Below are positions 31,550 through 44,610 of a stretch of DNA of 64,000 nt, piece after piece. The number at the start of each line of letters is the position of its first letter. Within the stretch, counting starts at the first letter, position 1. The stretch is from Mesodorylaimus sp. YZB2_4 (taxonomy: Eukaryota > Nematoda > Enoplea > Dorylaimida > Dorylaimidae): positions 124,001-188,000 of the forward strand of contig JASANH010000419.1 in the NCBI GenBank assembly GCA_030248295.1, read 5' to 3'. The position numbers and the translations under genes are program-made. The notes beneath the pieces were generated by a model. It did not search any database. It was given only the letters and a program-made list of their open reading frames with translations, and was not told the DNA's origin.

Positions 31550-34350
31550 TGTTCTAATTCGTCTTGGCGTTATTATCTGACGTCTTCTACGTATATCACT
31601 TCTGGTAAATTCCTTGGTGCCACTTTGCACCTCGGCACCGCGCCGCGTACCATATTCTAATGATAGAACATATCTTGATTGGCGCTCGCTCATTACTGTC
31701 GTCGATGTTTGATGTAGGCGTAATTAGAGGAATTAGGGATGTTTCCCCGCTGTATATCCGGTCTGAGGCCATGCTCGTCCCATATTAGTGGGCGCAGTAA
31801 GGATATAGTCTCACGCGAACTATAGTCTCGTCACGTGACCTATAATAACACATCTTTCCAAAAGAATTGGCAAGCTGATAAGCATCTCATTTTTCAGAGC
31901 CCAAAGCTTAAACGATTTTCTATTTAGAGATCGATAACTCATAGCGCAATCGTTTTTGTTCAGAAATTTGACCATTATGAAGGTAAAAGGATGGAGGGCA
32001 TGTTTAAAAGGCAGAAAGTCATGTTGTCAGCCAAATGTAACTTTCCTCAAAAAATTTGTTTTCGAAATTATTGCATATTATTGTGCTCAACTCGTGTTTA
32101 ACTTCTAACACACGGGATGTGCGAGTCAATTTTACTCCCGGTACGTGTTCGGAAAATCCGCGCATTACTGAAGGCTTCGAACGATTTTTGAAAGTGTCAC
32201 CCAATAAACACCATAGATGATGAAGACGCGTGATGCTTCTTGAGCTGAAAGAAACCAAGTTGCTTTTGTATGTCATTGGTGAAAAGATGATTGTTCAGAG
32301 GCAATCCGATCAGGATTGCCCCATTTATGATATTGTTCTGGTTGATGGCGATCAACGTGATTTTTCTGATGATGACGGTGATTTAGAAGATGTTCCTGTT
32401 GATAGTGCGTAGTTCTCTCGTAAGTTCTTTGTAGCACATATATTTTTCAATCTGAAAATTCAATTCAATTTATAATTAGTTATTATGTAAAATTTTCTCG
32501 AACGGTTTTTCTTTTTGTGATAGGTTATGTGGATAGATCAAACTATTGGGGTCTGGCAAGCCAGCTAAGTTCGGCCTTGGTGTAGAAGATAGCGAAAGTG
32601 ATGGTAGTTGAGGAAATGCCCAAGAAAGAAGCGGTAGAGGGTTTAGAAAACGTCTCGTAATTTGCACTATGGCTTGCTTTATAAAGCATTATACACAAGA
32701 AGTAGGGCTTTTTAATTCACTGAGGTTAAAGCTAATTGTAAATACTGTATGAATCACAATGCACGTGATAACACTGAAAATGTTCACTGCGTTTTCTATC
32801 ATGTCCAAGGGCTGTAGAATTCTGGAAAAAAGTGGAGAATTTTCTTAAAATATTGAATATGGCCACTGCGTTGTTGGCTGAGAATAGGGTTTTACGGGAT
32901 AGTAGGTTCGTCCAACAGGTTTATCGCCCTAGCTGCAAACTTATTAGCAATCGGCACAAAGGTGCATATGGTTTGCTAGGGTAGACTACGAGGAGGAAAA
33001 TCAGAAAGTTGACCTGCGGAAATCACTGCTGAGACGGCTAAAAGTTTTAAAAGAAAGAGCGAGGCACATCTTACCGCATAGTTAGTACAAGGAGCATTTT
33101 GTGAAGTCGTCGTTTTGCAATGTTCTGTCTTTGTGTGAGTAAAATATATGTGAGCTAAAACATTATGAGGGTAATAATACGAGGGAAAAAGGGGAAAAAT
33201 ACAGTGGATAGACAGGGCTTACAGAATATATGTGTGCAGTCGGGGAAAAATGTAACGGAAAAATAAACAAAATTTGACTAAAAAACGCCAAAAATTGAGA
33301 AAAAACCATGGTACTGCAAATAGGAGACTCTCCATTCACCTCTGACAAAGCTGTCAGTTTCGCCAAATATTATTTTTGTTGCGAGAGTGGCTCATTTTGT
33401 TGAGAAGTTCTCCAGTTGTGGCGGCTAAGATGCGGATCCATGCTAATATGCTAATATATGGATGTTTTTTTTTTAATGCGGAGATTTTCCCTAAGCTGGG
33501 GCGGTGAGATCAAGAAGGAGGATAATGGCCCTTCTGGTTTAGTGCAGATTTCTTTTTTACTAGCTTATGTATCTTGAGCGGTTTTTTCAAGGCCATGAAA
33601 ACAGAAATAATAATGAAGATAAAGAAATGCTAAAGTGATAAATTCAGTGGAATTTTCCGGTTTCTGCGGTTTTCGTATTTATTTAAATGCTCTCAACAGA
33701 AAAAAGGTCAAGATTCATTGTTTATCGAAATATGTACCACAGAACAAGAATTATCATACCTCAAAACTTCGGAATTCAATCCTGATCCTGATCGGCAATC
33801 CTTTATAATGGTAGACTCCTTAACAGGCTTTCTTATGACATTCCCAAGTGACTAAAATCAGGCAAAGAACTCGTCTCATGAAACACGAAATAAGGCGAAA
33901 GCAGAATAACAAAAGAAAGAATATTTAGAATAAGGCGTGATCTGATAAGTTTTCGGTGGAAGTTACAAGACTTCTCACTAAAAAAAGGGACGAATAAAAC
34001 ATTGCAGCGATAAAATTTGGTAAGTTATGACCGCCAAATCGAAAGCGCACTTGATCGCCAAAATCTTTTGGAAATGGCGCATGAATACAATCAAACGGGA
34101 ACCCTCGTTTCAAAAGAGTACCACTGAAGTTTGGATCAGAAAACCAAGTGAGACATCTTTGGGGAGGTGGGCACAATGTTCTTTTTCCAACCCCAATAAT
34201 TCGTTATAATTCGGTCACGGCACATGGCGAAATTTGCGTCCATATCACACTATCATAGAAAGCGTTTCGCCTAAATATCTGATGTCAGTCTGACACAGCA
34301 TACAACACACGGTACACTCTTCAATGTTGATTCCACGTCTCGCAGACACC
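31550..34350. other. gene-poor region
   Basis: No supported gene in 2.8 kb. The best candidate is a 60-codon plus-strand frame at 32230-32412 with an acidic end (DFSDDDGDLEDVPVDSA), which is too short and isolated to call. Confidence 0.4.
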
Positions 34351-34358
34351 AATACCTG

Positions 34359-37095
34359 CTATGGCCTGTAAGTGTAGAAGTTGCATCCTGTTTGGGGTGC
34401 AAGGCGGCCGAGCGTCGATGCGTCTGCTCGATCCAATGCGAACAGCTCGCAGTCGTTGCTGAGATACCAGTTGAAACTGCGACACCACGTCTGCTGGGCG
34501 CAGCGATATGCGCAGTCCTTCACTGATGTCACCGACGGTGTGCTTTGAATGATCACGCCTCGATTCATGCACGTATTTGGAATATGGTCAAAGTCTTGCA
34601 TGATGTCTAAAAATAATAATTCTGTACATGTCCGCATGAAGTTCAAAGTGTATGGCCTGAACTTCTTGTTCATCAAGATTCAGTTCCAGCCGCGGAGACT
34701 GGGTGGTTTTTCGAACAAAGACGCAACTGTTACCAGGTACACGCACACAAGAGGACGCTAACTCGTTGAAGGGTGCTATGGGTGAAAGGAGTCAGTGCAA
34801 GCGACGCTGTTTTCAACTTATACATTCGAGTATAAGCCTTTCCATGTTCTAAGAAACAATTTATGTGGTGTCTGGAAGAGCCAAAATGGGAACTTATAAT
34901 TGAGCCAAGGAAAGAAACTGATTTTGAACCGAAAGCTGGTAAGTTTAACTCGCTAATGATCATAATTTGCCCTAAAAAATTGCTTACAGACGTTGCTCTG
35001 GTAAAGGTCGACCAAGACCTTGTCAAGTAAAGGTCGACCCCATGATTGTTTGTGCTCCTTTAGTATGTACTCCTTGAGTTTATGGTGACGCAGAAGTCAA
35101 AAATATGTTCGCCTCCGCTTTCCCATCAAAATGCACATGAAAACGCGTTGCTTTGACGACATCGGCCACGCCTTCCTGACCCGTGGGAGGATTTAGAATA
35201 CATCAAAATGACTGACAGATGATGAGCTATCGAATGCTGTTTTAAAATTTTCTCTCAGCCTTAAAGCTTGGAAGATATTTCTGCAAAAGTCGAAGCTAAA
35301 AATTTTCTTCACATACTTGTTTAAATAATTCACAAAAGGAAAAACAACCACTCAAAATTTCATCATAGTGCTTCTTAGTACCCGACTTTAGAAAATAGAG
35401 GTATGCTATACACTTTGTTTTAACATGTTAGGGTCGAAATCGCAAAAACCTATACATCTGCCAGCTGTGACCATCTGCCACTTATTTCTCAATCTTTCGA
35501 ATTTAATCGCAGGCTACTTTTTTTAAAATTTTTTCTTGGTTGTGCCCCGCGCCCCCTCAGCTTCCCTAACGAGACATCCAAGCCATTTTTGCGTGTCGCC
35601 GGCCAGGAGTAATGATATGATAAGCAAGGCCGTGAGATGATCAGCTCTAGCGGCAGCGTCCCTCACGCAGGCTAGGTACTATCGATGCTAAACATGGCCT
35701 ATTTCGTAGAGCAAAAAATGCTCAAAGAAGAGCCCTCTCTCGAGTTTCTGAGTCTCAAAAACGCGAGAAACAATACAAAAGAAGTTATTTCGTAGCATTT
35801 TTCCCACTCTACGAGATAGGCTATGTCTGATGTCAACACCAACCTGCGATCGGATTTGACAGATCGAGAAATAAAGCCACAGCTGGAAATTGTGAAGGTT
35901 TTTTGCGACTCTGACCCGAACATGTAAAGACAAAGTATATAACATACCCGTATTTTCTGAAAGCGGGTGCCAATGGCACATATGGTGAAAACCTTAGTGG
36001 GGCTTGGTTTTTCTATTTCAAGTTTTTCGCAGAAGTATGTGAAAGACCTTTTAAAATTTCACTTTAGGTGGGAATATCTCTCGAACGTTTACAATTAAAA
36101 AAATTTTTTTAAATCTTTGATACTTTTCCATCTGGAACTTATTTTGATGTATCCTAATTCCTTTTGAGATTATGGGGTAGGAAAGTCATGGCCAATATCA
36201 TCCAATCGGGACGTTTTTATGTGCGTTTCCAAATGGGGGGGGGGGGGGAACTTTTTAATCTTTGACCCATTATTCACTCACAAGCTACCGAGCACAAAAG
36301 CCCATGAAGTGACAATTTTCACTTGGCAAGTTTAAATTCGTATAGGTCGACCTTCACAGAAACCCTATCTTGGATAAAATTCAACTCACCCCCATTTTCC
36401 CATCATAGAATTAGGTTTGTGTTTAGATGCCCTTAAGAGAATCTTTAATTCGATGTAGCACAGGGCTAATCGTAAGATCCATTCCAACCACTTACTAAAA
36501 ATTGTGCACATCACGTATTGCAAGGTCGCACATCCAAAATCGCCAAACTTTGTCGCTTGCTTATGAAGGACAATGCATTGGCCATCGCCAGGCCCAGGAT
36601 CGTCAGCGAGACGCAACTGCAAGAAGGTCTTGTTGATGTGCAAACTGGGATCGAATGCATTTGAGTCAGTGTGGAAGTAGGTGAATGGGCCTAACACATT
36701 TCCAACTTTAGCCGCAGGTGGACTGTTCTTCATGGCCACCCAAGGCCACTTCGTGCCGAGAATTCCCTAAAATACAGGGCAGGGTCGTTGATGAATTACA
36801 TGGTCAAAATTTGAACTCAAGCATCCCGTACAGCAACGAAGGGCGAAATCTTGGCCAGTTCGTTTGTTGAGAAAACTAAACTAAATGTTGCGTTGAGGTT
36901 TCGGCAAATTCCAAACGCATCGTTCCAAGTGCTCAATATGCGACTGCCGCTCAAGTTCTTGGGAAGAAAGAAGCAACGACCCCCGTTGACCACTCCGCCA
37001 TGCACACCCAAGCAGGTTTGCTGGAACGCGCTTGGATCAACGCAGTTCTGGCCTACAAGCATACAATACAGTATGAGGAAGCTTTCAAAGCGCAC
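34359..37095 (-). CDS. secreted C-type lectin plus PAN/Apple protein, locus A
   Basis: Exons 37095-36832, 36766-36496 and 34606-34359 join in frame (phase 0, then phase 1) into a 260-aa protein. Residues 1-17 are a signal peptide (MRFESFLILYCMLVGQN). The lectin-like domain spans about 28-175: GGRCFFLPKN, WNDAFGICRNLNATFSLVFS, KWPWVAMK, then GQCIVLHK, FGDFGCATLQYVMC. The last exon is a PAN/Apple domain with CAYRCAQQTWCRSFNWYL, NDCELF and CNFYTYRP at the end. The intron before it is 1.9 kb. Calcium-binding triplets (EPN/QPD, WND) are not obvious, so carbohydrate binding is uncertain. Confidence 0.85.
34608..36494. other. intron of locus A with G14 tract
   Basis: 1.9-kb intron, long for this window. 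It contains G14 at 36235-36248 and no recognisable transposon. Confidence 0.5.
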
Positions 37096-37244
37096 CTTTG
37101 ACTACTGATAGCCCAACTGAAAACCCATCATCTATCAACCATACCCTTCCAATGTAAAGTAGAGCGCAGTCAAAGCATTTTGTAGTTGTCAACTGAACGG
37201 CTGAGTATTCGCGAATCATATCTCTGAGCGACAGGACACCCACG

Positions 37245-37728
37245 CTAGCCTGATGTGCGCGGGGCAGTCTTGGGGCAGACCCTCTCCTGCAGATTCACAG
37301 CACGTGCGTCATTAGACTTCAACATATGTTTCATATTTTCAAAAAGTGTGTCACTAGCGTACAGTAGACAGATCGGGGAGGAGTCATTGAAGTTCAGGTC
37401 CATACTGCTGCAAAAAGCTCTTCATTAATGTTGGGCTCATTCCTCTGGCAAAAGCACTCGCATACTATTCGTTCGCTAATCAATGAGTGTCTTAGAACAT
37501 CATAAACGCTCACGCGAGACAGTGAAGGAAAAAATTGCACACGAAATGAGTCATAGGACCGCGAGTCAAACACTTCCCATAACTGTCCACTGGCATGAGA
37601 AGCAGACGACTAAGCCAGGCCACAACCCAGTGGGCAGGTCTCTGCAATAGCCCCTCCATCCACAAGAGCGAAGCACTCTTACTTGAAACCAGAGTCACCA
37701 AAAATGCTACAACGAGGAAACCGATCAT
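37245..37728 (-). pseudogene. decayed secreted-protein gene
   Basis: Exon 1 (37728-37683) encodes a signal peptide, MIGFLVVAFLVTLVS, and ends in a phase-1 GTAAGA donor, like exon 1 of lectin-PAN locus B. After a 41-nt intron the next exon, starting 37641, reads KTCPLGCGLA, then an in-frame TAG, then SSASHASGQLWEVFDSRSYD and RHSLISERIVCECFCQRNEP. Near 37400 the frame shifts and coding-like sequence continues (DLNFNDSSPICLLYASDT) to 37245. Family not recognised. It lies directly upstream of lectin-PAN locus A. Confidence 0.4.
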
Positions 37729-37769
37729 ACCAGCGATACCTGAATAGTGTGGGTAAAACAAACTTTAAT

Positions 37770-39185
37770 ACAACGCAAGGTTCTGAACAGATTTTCCAAA
37801 ATTTTATTTTTTTTGTTCATAACACATCAATTAAAGCGCTATTTGGCTCAAGCAGTTAAAAAGTAGGAGATTTTCTCCTAGCGAAACATGTTGGCAGTAC
37901 CAAATCGCTGAAAGTTCGAAAATCCTGAGAAGACAGAGGCTAGTCGGATGAAGACTGATCGAGCAATACTTCTGTCCTCAAACTATTTTAATGCTTGCTA
38001 CACGGCTCGCCATAGCTGCCGGTCCTGCTAGCTCATAATTATTGCATGCGTCTCTATGTGCTGCGTAGTTGCATCAAGGGAAACTGTTCTTTTCATTTTC
38101 ATAAAGATTTTCCTTTTGTTGTATCTGAAACCAGTTGTCAATTCTGAATAAAACTGACATTCGAAAACGATAATGAGAAATTTTAGCCTGTGTGCTCCTG
38201 AAAGGTGTGTAGGTTGGAGCCTATTATGGTGTGCTTTTATTGGCAATAAAAAGGGTGCTGATAGATCGTTCTTTTCGAAATGAGCTCGCAGAACTTTGAT
38301 CGATCTATCAATAACTTGACCTGGCAACCTCGGCGTCCACCTTGTATAAGAGCGGACACGTTGACAAAGGCCGTTTATTTGCCATTGTGCTTTCCCAAGT
38401 AAAGAATCATGTCGAGTAGTCCTTTTGCAGCACAAACGATGGGTGCAATTTTTTTCTGTGTCGTCGTTACATCCGATCGGTAGATGCTTCATTCCAGTGT
38501 AAGTATCCCTCCACGTTCGACAAGCCGAAAAACATGCATCGCGGTGGTTAAAAGGCGCTTACGCCTTGAAAAATGGCTGCGCACTTTCTTAATTTCAGTG
38601 TAAATGCATCAGATTCATTTTGCTTAAGCAGTTGTGCCTTGAGCAAAGGCTTGTAGGAGTTTTTTCTCAAGCTGCAGTGCCGCTGGAGAAACAGTTGTTA
38701 CTGATTATCTCAGGTCAACGGTTGCTTCATTGAAATGTTGGCTTGCGGTGACACGAATGATTGACATCACAACTGGTTGCAGAAGGGTGCACCGCTCTGC
38801 TTTTTATGCCACTTAAATAAAAAAATTCTCTAGCACATCTCCCAGATACATTCTGTATCCACTGGCCACCTTTTTGAAACACCGGGTGTTCTTTCATGGA
38901 GCCCACAGCCAAGCGTAGAGCGCTGTCTATAGCAAGTGGGTTCCATGTAAGTACCATAAAATCGAATATCCAGCTATCGGTTTGCGTAGGTAACTAAATA
39001 GACAACTGGCGGCTCATCGACGCTGGTCAACGTATGATGTTTTGTAGTATTCTGGTGTTTGATCATCACGATTGGTGTCCATTTGATTTGATCAAGCTGC
39101 CTAATTTACAGCATTAAGTTGATGGTGTAATCTTGTAAAATTAAGCTCTGCCTGATTTTGTACCTAACTGTATCGGACAGCGAAT
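37770..39185. other. stretch without supported gene
   Basis: A 154-codon minus-strand frame at 38028-38492 is the longest, but its composition (many His, Arg, Thr, no domain) does not look convincing. Shorter minus-strand frames at 38727-38957 were not assignable. Confidence 0.35.
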
Positions 39186-39189
39186 TTTT

Positions 39190-39350
39190 TTTCCAAATTT
39201 TTTGGCTAAAGCTCATTCTGATACTGTATAGATGACCAGCAGTCAAACCGTATAAGCTCGGCTGTGGGACCAGCACGCACAGCAGCGTCCCTCTGCGTGT
39301 CTCCACTGGCAGCACCTTCATGCGAGGACATACTAGACCACACACCGACT
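39190..39350 (-). repeat. SINE tail fragment
   Basis: The minus strand carries GCTTATACGGTTTGACTGCTGGTCATCTATAC, related to the tail of the SINE at 14935-15355 (GATTGACTGATAGCCAGCTATAC). Confidence 0.5.
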
Positions 39351-39528
39351 TCCTCAGACGATTATAAGACCACTAGTCTTATAGATAGGCTTACTTACTC
39401 AACCGCATCAATCGAGCACATGCATGACACTGATTAGTATACAGGCATCAACCTACCAAGTAAAAGTGCACCGACACAAACAGCAAGACGCAATAACAAG
39501 AGAGACTAGTTCCTAACACACCATCACT

Positions 39529-39944
39529 CTAGGGTTCGTTCGGGATCGCCCCTTTCAAACCCGATTTCGATCCCAATAAAAAATGGTCAGGAGTGAATAT
39601 TGTGGAGATGTGTGAAGAAGAGGAAGGGGAGAGGAAGAGAATGTTCCACAAGGGTACGCTGGAGAAAATTTCGCGTATGATTGAACTGATAAAGAGGAGG
39701 AAAAGGATTTTTTTGCTAATTGGTGACTGATTCTCTGCTTTTTTGCTTGCCTGGTTTTGAAAAATACAGCACTACAAATTGTCCAGGGAAATAGAGTTTT
39801 TTGCTCTATATTTGCTGGCTGCTCAGAAGGGGGTGAAGGTCACCTACAGCGAATGAAAAGTGAAAAAAGCACTCTTTAAAAATCCCGATCCCGGTCGGGA
39901 TTGAGCGAGTCCCGATCCCGATCCCGATCCTGAACGAACGCTAC
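39529..39944. repeat. MITE with TAGNGTTCGTTC ends
   Basis: The left end TAGGGTTCGTTCGGGATCG is mirrored by the right end, whose reverse complement reads TAGCGTTCGTTCAGGATCG. The element is about 415 bp, non-coding, and has a short GATCCC tandem run just inside the right end (39900-39930). Superfamily not determined. Confidence 0.7.
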
Positions 39945-39949
39945 AACAC

Positions 39950-40665
39950 CCGATCTTATCACACAGGCCTAACATTAACGAGGTCATCCTTATTTGCATA
40001 AGTAGTAAGCTACATCTTAATTCCCCCTTACATCACTACCTCGCTGATGGAGACGGATTCCCACTGTCTGGAATGATGATCTGCGGGAAATCTGTCACAG
40101 GGCCACATCCAATAGACAGGACATGACAGATATATCTCAACGCAACACGTTGTAACTCAAAAGCAAAAAGCAGACACTACAGTAGATACCCACATGACAC
40201 AAAAGTGAACCTAATTCGACAATTAGAACCGAGAGCCCATCCACCAGTAACCTAGTTTCACGCCCTATGGCATGGTAGTGCACTGCCATAGCTCCAATGG
40301 CGATCTAGCAGGAGTACCAGCTTCAGGAACCTAAGAACAAAGGACAAGTGCATGTTCATTCCTCGGAGCTATTACTATCCTGGCATCAAAAGAGTAAGGC
40401 AAAAAGTATAGCACAACGCAAAAACCTAGGAAGCTCATAGCTGTTAGAAATGGACTATTGAGCAGTATTGATTGAGCTATTGAGCAAACAAAAGTCTTGA
40501 GCAAAAAGAGAAGCCGGGAAAAGGCGGTTGGTACCTGGTGCAAAGTACAAATTGTACACACAAACGTGGAACACGAAATATAAGCAAAAAAGGGATGGGT
40601 AAGTGGGTGATGCAAACACTACAGCGCGGTCAGATCAAAAACAGTTTTAGAAATTTGAAAGAAAA
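39950..40665. other. gene-free stretch
   Basis: 3' flank of the next gene; a 94-codon hydrophobic minus-strand frame at 40331-40615 may be an exon or chance. Confidence 0.35.
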
Positions 40666-40669
40666 AAAG

Positions 40670-41293
40670 TTAATGGAATGAAATAGAGGGGACACAATCT
40701 GCAAAGCCACACAGTACAACCAGTGCGATGCGATAAATATAGCAATAATATGATATTGAGAATGAGCTGAAGGAGGTATGGTTGGAGATAATCGATGAGA
40801 TGGAGTTACGCCATACACTGGCGGGAATGTGGTGGGATAGTTGGAATGGCGTTGATCGAGTTTGAAATGGCGGATGCGGGTCTTGCGTAGGATTAAATCG
40901 GATTGGTGGTTTGAAAGTTGGATTTAATTCATGGTTTTGACGGCCCGATCGCATTGCCTCAGGCACTGTGGTTGACGGAATATCGCTAAAACCGTTACTG
41001 ATTTCGCGTGCTTCATCACGAGATGCTGGTGGATTGCACGGTTTCGCCTTCTTTCGTTTCTTCGTTTCCTTCGAAGCAGTGTTCGGAACGTGGCCAGACC
41101 TGCTTCGATTGACTATTCTCAAATTGTTGGGCTGTATCGTCGATACTTTCAATATAACTTGTTGCGGACAGGGGCTGGCTTTAGCTACTACAGCCGCAGA
41201 CTGTGCGAAAAATCGATTTTCACGAAGCATGGTTGTCGATGCAGATTTCTTGACTGTCTCGCCACTTTGGACGCCGGGGGTATCTTCACTCAT
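40670..41293 (-). CDS. uncharacterised basic, disordered protein
   Basis: 207-codon single frame. It starts MSEDTPGVQSGETVKKSAST and is Ser/Pro/Arg-rich with a lysine cluster (KETKKRKKAKPCNPP) near residue 80 that resembles a nuclear localisation signal. Pro-rich repeats of HxP/TxP type follow. The last 45 residues become hydrophobic and may be read-through of an unrecognised intron. No domain recognised; length and low-complexity make it plausible but unproven as a gene. Confidence 0.45.
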   Translation of the reverse strand: MSEDTPGVQSGETVKKSASTTMLRENRFFAQSAAVVAKASPCPQQVILKVSTIQPNNLRIVNRSRSGHVPNTASKETKKRKKAKPCNPPASRDEAREISNGFSDIPSTTVPEAMRSGRQNHELNPTFKPPIRFNPTQDPHPPFQTRSTPFQLSHHIPASVWRNSISSIISNHTSFSSFSISYYCYIYRIALVVLCGFADCVPSISFH

Positions 41294-41299
41294 TGACGA

Positions 41300-42110
41300 T
41301 AGACCCTAGAAGGTGCGCACCCGTTCAATACTCCAAAAATGATGGTCTCAAAAATGTTTAGATAATGTTCCTAGATTTAGCTTGGTGCTCTTGACTGACC
41401 AGGCCTCGAAGGAACGCAGGTAGCATTCGCTCAAAGCAAAATGGTTTGAGAGCCTGGAGAGAGCTTGTTTCATGATCTCCCTGTGCCATAAACAGGATCA
41501 CAGTGCAACAAAATCACGATGTTTTAGCATTGAGCCCAGAGTTTACAGAGCGCTACAAAACAAATGCAACATAAATATGAAAAAACTGGTTTAGCAAAGC
41601 AGGGTAAGTAGATCGGACAAGATTATCCTGTCCCACTGACACGAGGCAACGGAAATTCGATTGCTCCAGTGTTCTAAGCAGTGTCACTAAGGGCTTACAC
41701 GAACATACCGACTGAGGCTTATTCACGTTTGCGCCCAACATATACACACGATTCCTTCATGTCGGAGTCATAGAGATGGAGCAAACTTTCATGAGCAGTT
41801 CTGATAGCAGCTCGTAATAAATTACGTATATTGGCTTCAAATCGCTGTCATTATAATTTTCGCACCCAGCCCCGCATATCAATGTTCCTTGGCAATAGGA
41901 CAGACGACAGAACTGATAAACTCACTACAACAACTATGACTCCAAGTGTAAACCTAACCCTTACCAGTGCGACTGACAAAAATGTTTTCCCAAGTTGTGT
42001 AACGTTAAAATGATGTCTTCTGGGATTCCTCCTGAGCGTTCACCATTTCAAGCGTGTGTTATATCCTAGCTCCTTGACCTATCTATTCAGCTTTGGATGA
42101 CCGCCAAATA
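41300..42110. other. gene-free stretch
   Basis: No supported feature. Confidence 0.4.
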
Positions 42111-42120
42111 AGTTTTAAAG

Positions 42121-42492
42121 ATGTGGAGAAAATCTGCATTAAAGGCTATTAAAATTCATTCTTGCAATGATTTAGCAGATCATTTTTTACTTTTAAAGAG
42201 GAGCTACCTACTAATATTCATCAGCATAAACTCCATGCATCGGCTCGAAAGTGACAGGCATGCAATACTGTACATCCCTGCATTCGGAAAATCGATGCGC
42301 CCGATAGCTGCAAGAAAGTTCAGCGAAGATGCAAATTCCTCAAAATTCCTGCCTAAAGCAGGAGATGATGAAATTGAAAGCACTGTCCTCAGTAATAGCG
42401 TTTTGCGTAACATAGTCCCTAAATATCCACAATACAAGAAGTGCAGATGTGAGCATCTTCTAGAAGCCACCTTGCCCAAGCTGGTGACATAA
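42121..42492 (+). other. ambiguous open frame on both strands
   Basis: A 123-codon plus-strand frame and a 91-codon minus-strand frame overlap almost completely. Neither shows a recognisable domain, so the coding strand cannot be chosen. Confidence 0.2.
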
Positions 42493-42808
42493 ATGAGGCT
42501 AGTTGTTATGGTCTACTTGTCAACCCTTAAACCGCGAGTACATGTGACCAGCCAGTAGCCAGGCAATATCTTTCTTGATCACCTTTTGTCAGCCTGGACC
42601 GGTCTGCTCCGAAGGCGCATCAAACACATGTACTACCTTCCCCAGTTTCATTTCATGAATTTTTTGCTAATCGTAATTAAAGTGAGCACAGCATACGTTG
42701 CTCGTCAAGCTGATCACAGAAAATGGTGGCATTGACAGACTGGCTGAACTTGTCCATATGAGACATTGTTCTAACAACGTTGCCAGCTACATGGTCCTAT
42801 GGCATCAT

Positions 42809-44188
42809 TCAGGGATCGTAAGTGTAGTGAGCACAGCACGCGTTGGTCGTCTTGTTCGGGTTATCTCTGGCGGACCATGTGAGCAGATCGCAGGTATTCG
42901 TGTCCAGCCAGAAGTTGAAGCTTCGACACCAAAGCTTGGTGTCGCACAGCTGGGCGCAGTCTTGCATGGTCGACGAAGCATATGTGGCCATCACAGTTTC
43001 AGTGAGGCAGATGTTGGGAAAGTGGGTGTAGGTACGCGCTGGGTCTGAAAATAGGATTTATATTACCCCTACCTCATCATTAAACTGATGGCGATGAGTG
43101 GAAGAGGATGTCGCACGTATATCTGCTAGTAGGGAAGACATGGCTCGCCTACCATTAATTCATCATTATGGTTACTTTTGACAGGCATGCAGAGATACAA
43201 AGAGAATATAAAGGCCGGAAGGCAGGGGGATGAAATTTCTCAGCGCGCCAGAAAAGGCAGAGATGGACCACACCACAATAGGGTAGCTACTGTAGGTTGA
43301 CCATACAAAAGCGCTGAGGCACCAGGTGATCTATCTTGGCAGGTACCTCGGAACTCGTCAACGCTCGGCCTTGGTTGCCCAGTTGCAGCCGCGCCGCACT
43401 TAGTTTTCCACCACTCGAATGACTTATGGCTTATATGCAGGTGAAAATAAAAGTCTAACGCCCTTTCCTTTCTAGGTCATGGTGAAATGATACACCCCAA
43501 GCATAGAACCCTATAACACGTACATGACATAACGCAGAGTGGCAAGCCCAGCGAACCACATGTCCAATCGCCGAGTAGAGGTTCGGTCAAGTAGCAGCAT
43601 TCCCACCAGATGCCAACGCAAATGTCAGCAACATTGTTGCACTCGTCGTTTCTATTACGAATCCACGTATTTGCTCCCGTTAGCTTCGGCTGGAAGGTGG
43701 TGCTGGTGTCGTACCACTGCAGCTTGTTAGTTGGAAAGTAGCATTCGCCATTGCTCACATTTGAATGTTTTATGGCCATCCACATGATGCCAGTGTTCTC
43801 TATTTCAGTCTAAAATGAATCATTTGTTAGATCTGCCATCTTCGGAGGGCCAGTGCTGCTTACCCTCCACGTTGACATAATGGCTGTAAGCTCGCCACTC
43901 GTATGAAACTGAGCTAAAATTCCGCCCTGGTCTTCACAAGCCTTCCACGAATTCACCCAGTTGGCTGTTTTATTGGCAACGAAAAAGCAGCGATTGCCAT
44001 CCACGAAGCCCTTGTAGACATTTGTGCACGCTGTGGCGAAATCGGCCGCCGTGGCGTAACATTGAAGTTGGGCCCCTGCAAACAGGTAAAATCACAATCG
44101 ACATGGAACGACCGCAAATCATCTTACTCGTACCTGCCTGACGAGATTCTAGCAGAAACACACAGAAAATAAAATAAAGGACATGCAT
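42809..44188 (-). CDS. secreted C-type lectin plus PAN/Apple protein, locus B
   Basis: Exons 44188-44134, 44075-43864, 43809-43524 and 43044-42809 join cleanly (introns 58, 54 and 479 nt) into 262 aa. Residues 1-18 are a signal peptide (MHVLYFIFCVFLLESRQA). The lectin-like domain runs about 22-183: QLQCYATAADFATACTNVYK, GNRCFFVANKTANWVNSWKACEDQGGILA in two blocks, then GIMWMAIKHSN, NDECNNVADIC and LPLCVMS. The final exon, entered in phase 1, is a PAN/Apple domain (CAQLCDTKLWCRSFNFWLD, TCDLLTW, CCAHYTYDP). Domain order, length and the phase-1 junction match locus A. Reading past the GTACGT donor at 43523 would give a short stop instead. Confidence 0.87.
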
Positions 44189-44610
44189 ATTCGCTAGTCG
44201 CTATTCGTGCTTGAGACGCCTCGTTTCTGAGCCGCCGGTAGGCTGCCCCTGTTCGTGCATAAGTTTTCAAATGTTGCTTAGGAGCCGTCGTCTAGAGTCC
44301 CGTCATTTCTGTACAAGCTTTATGATCAATATGGATATCCTCTTTAGAACAAATAACAGTGCCAGGACACCCGTAACTATCTGCTGGCTGCAGCTCGAAG
44401 AGCCTCATTGATTTTTGAAGTTCAGCAACCGCCCGATATGCCTGGTATTTCCAGTTAGGCGACATCCAACATGCCCTCTTGAATCTTCTTCTTACAAGCC
44501 AGGCTCAATTGACTGCCGAGGGTCAGTTGGCAAAACTTCTGCGCAGTCTGGTCCACCTGAAGCAGTTTGTTGGCTCTTGCGCAAGCGGCTCATTGTCAGC
44601 TTAGGATATG

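Noticed and set aside
38028-38492. 154-codon minus-strand frame
   Set aside because: No signal peptide or domain; composition is not convincing and the surrounding DNA gives no gene context.
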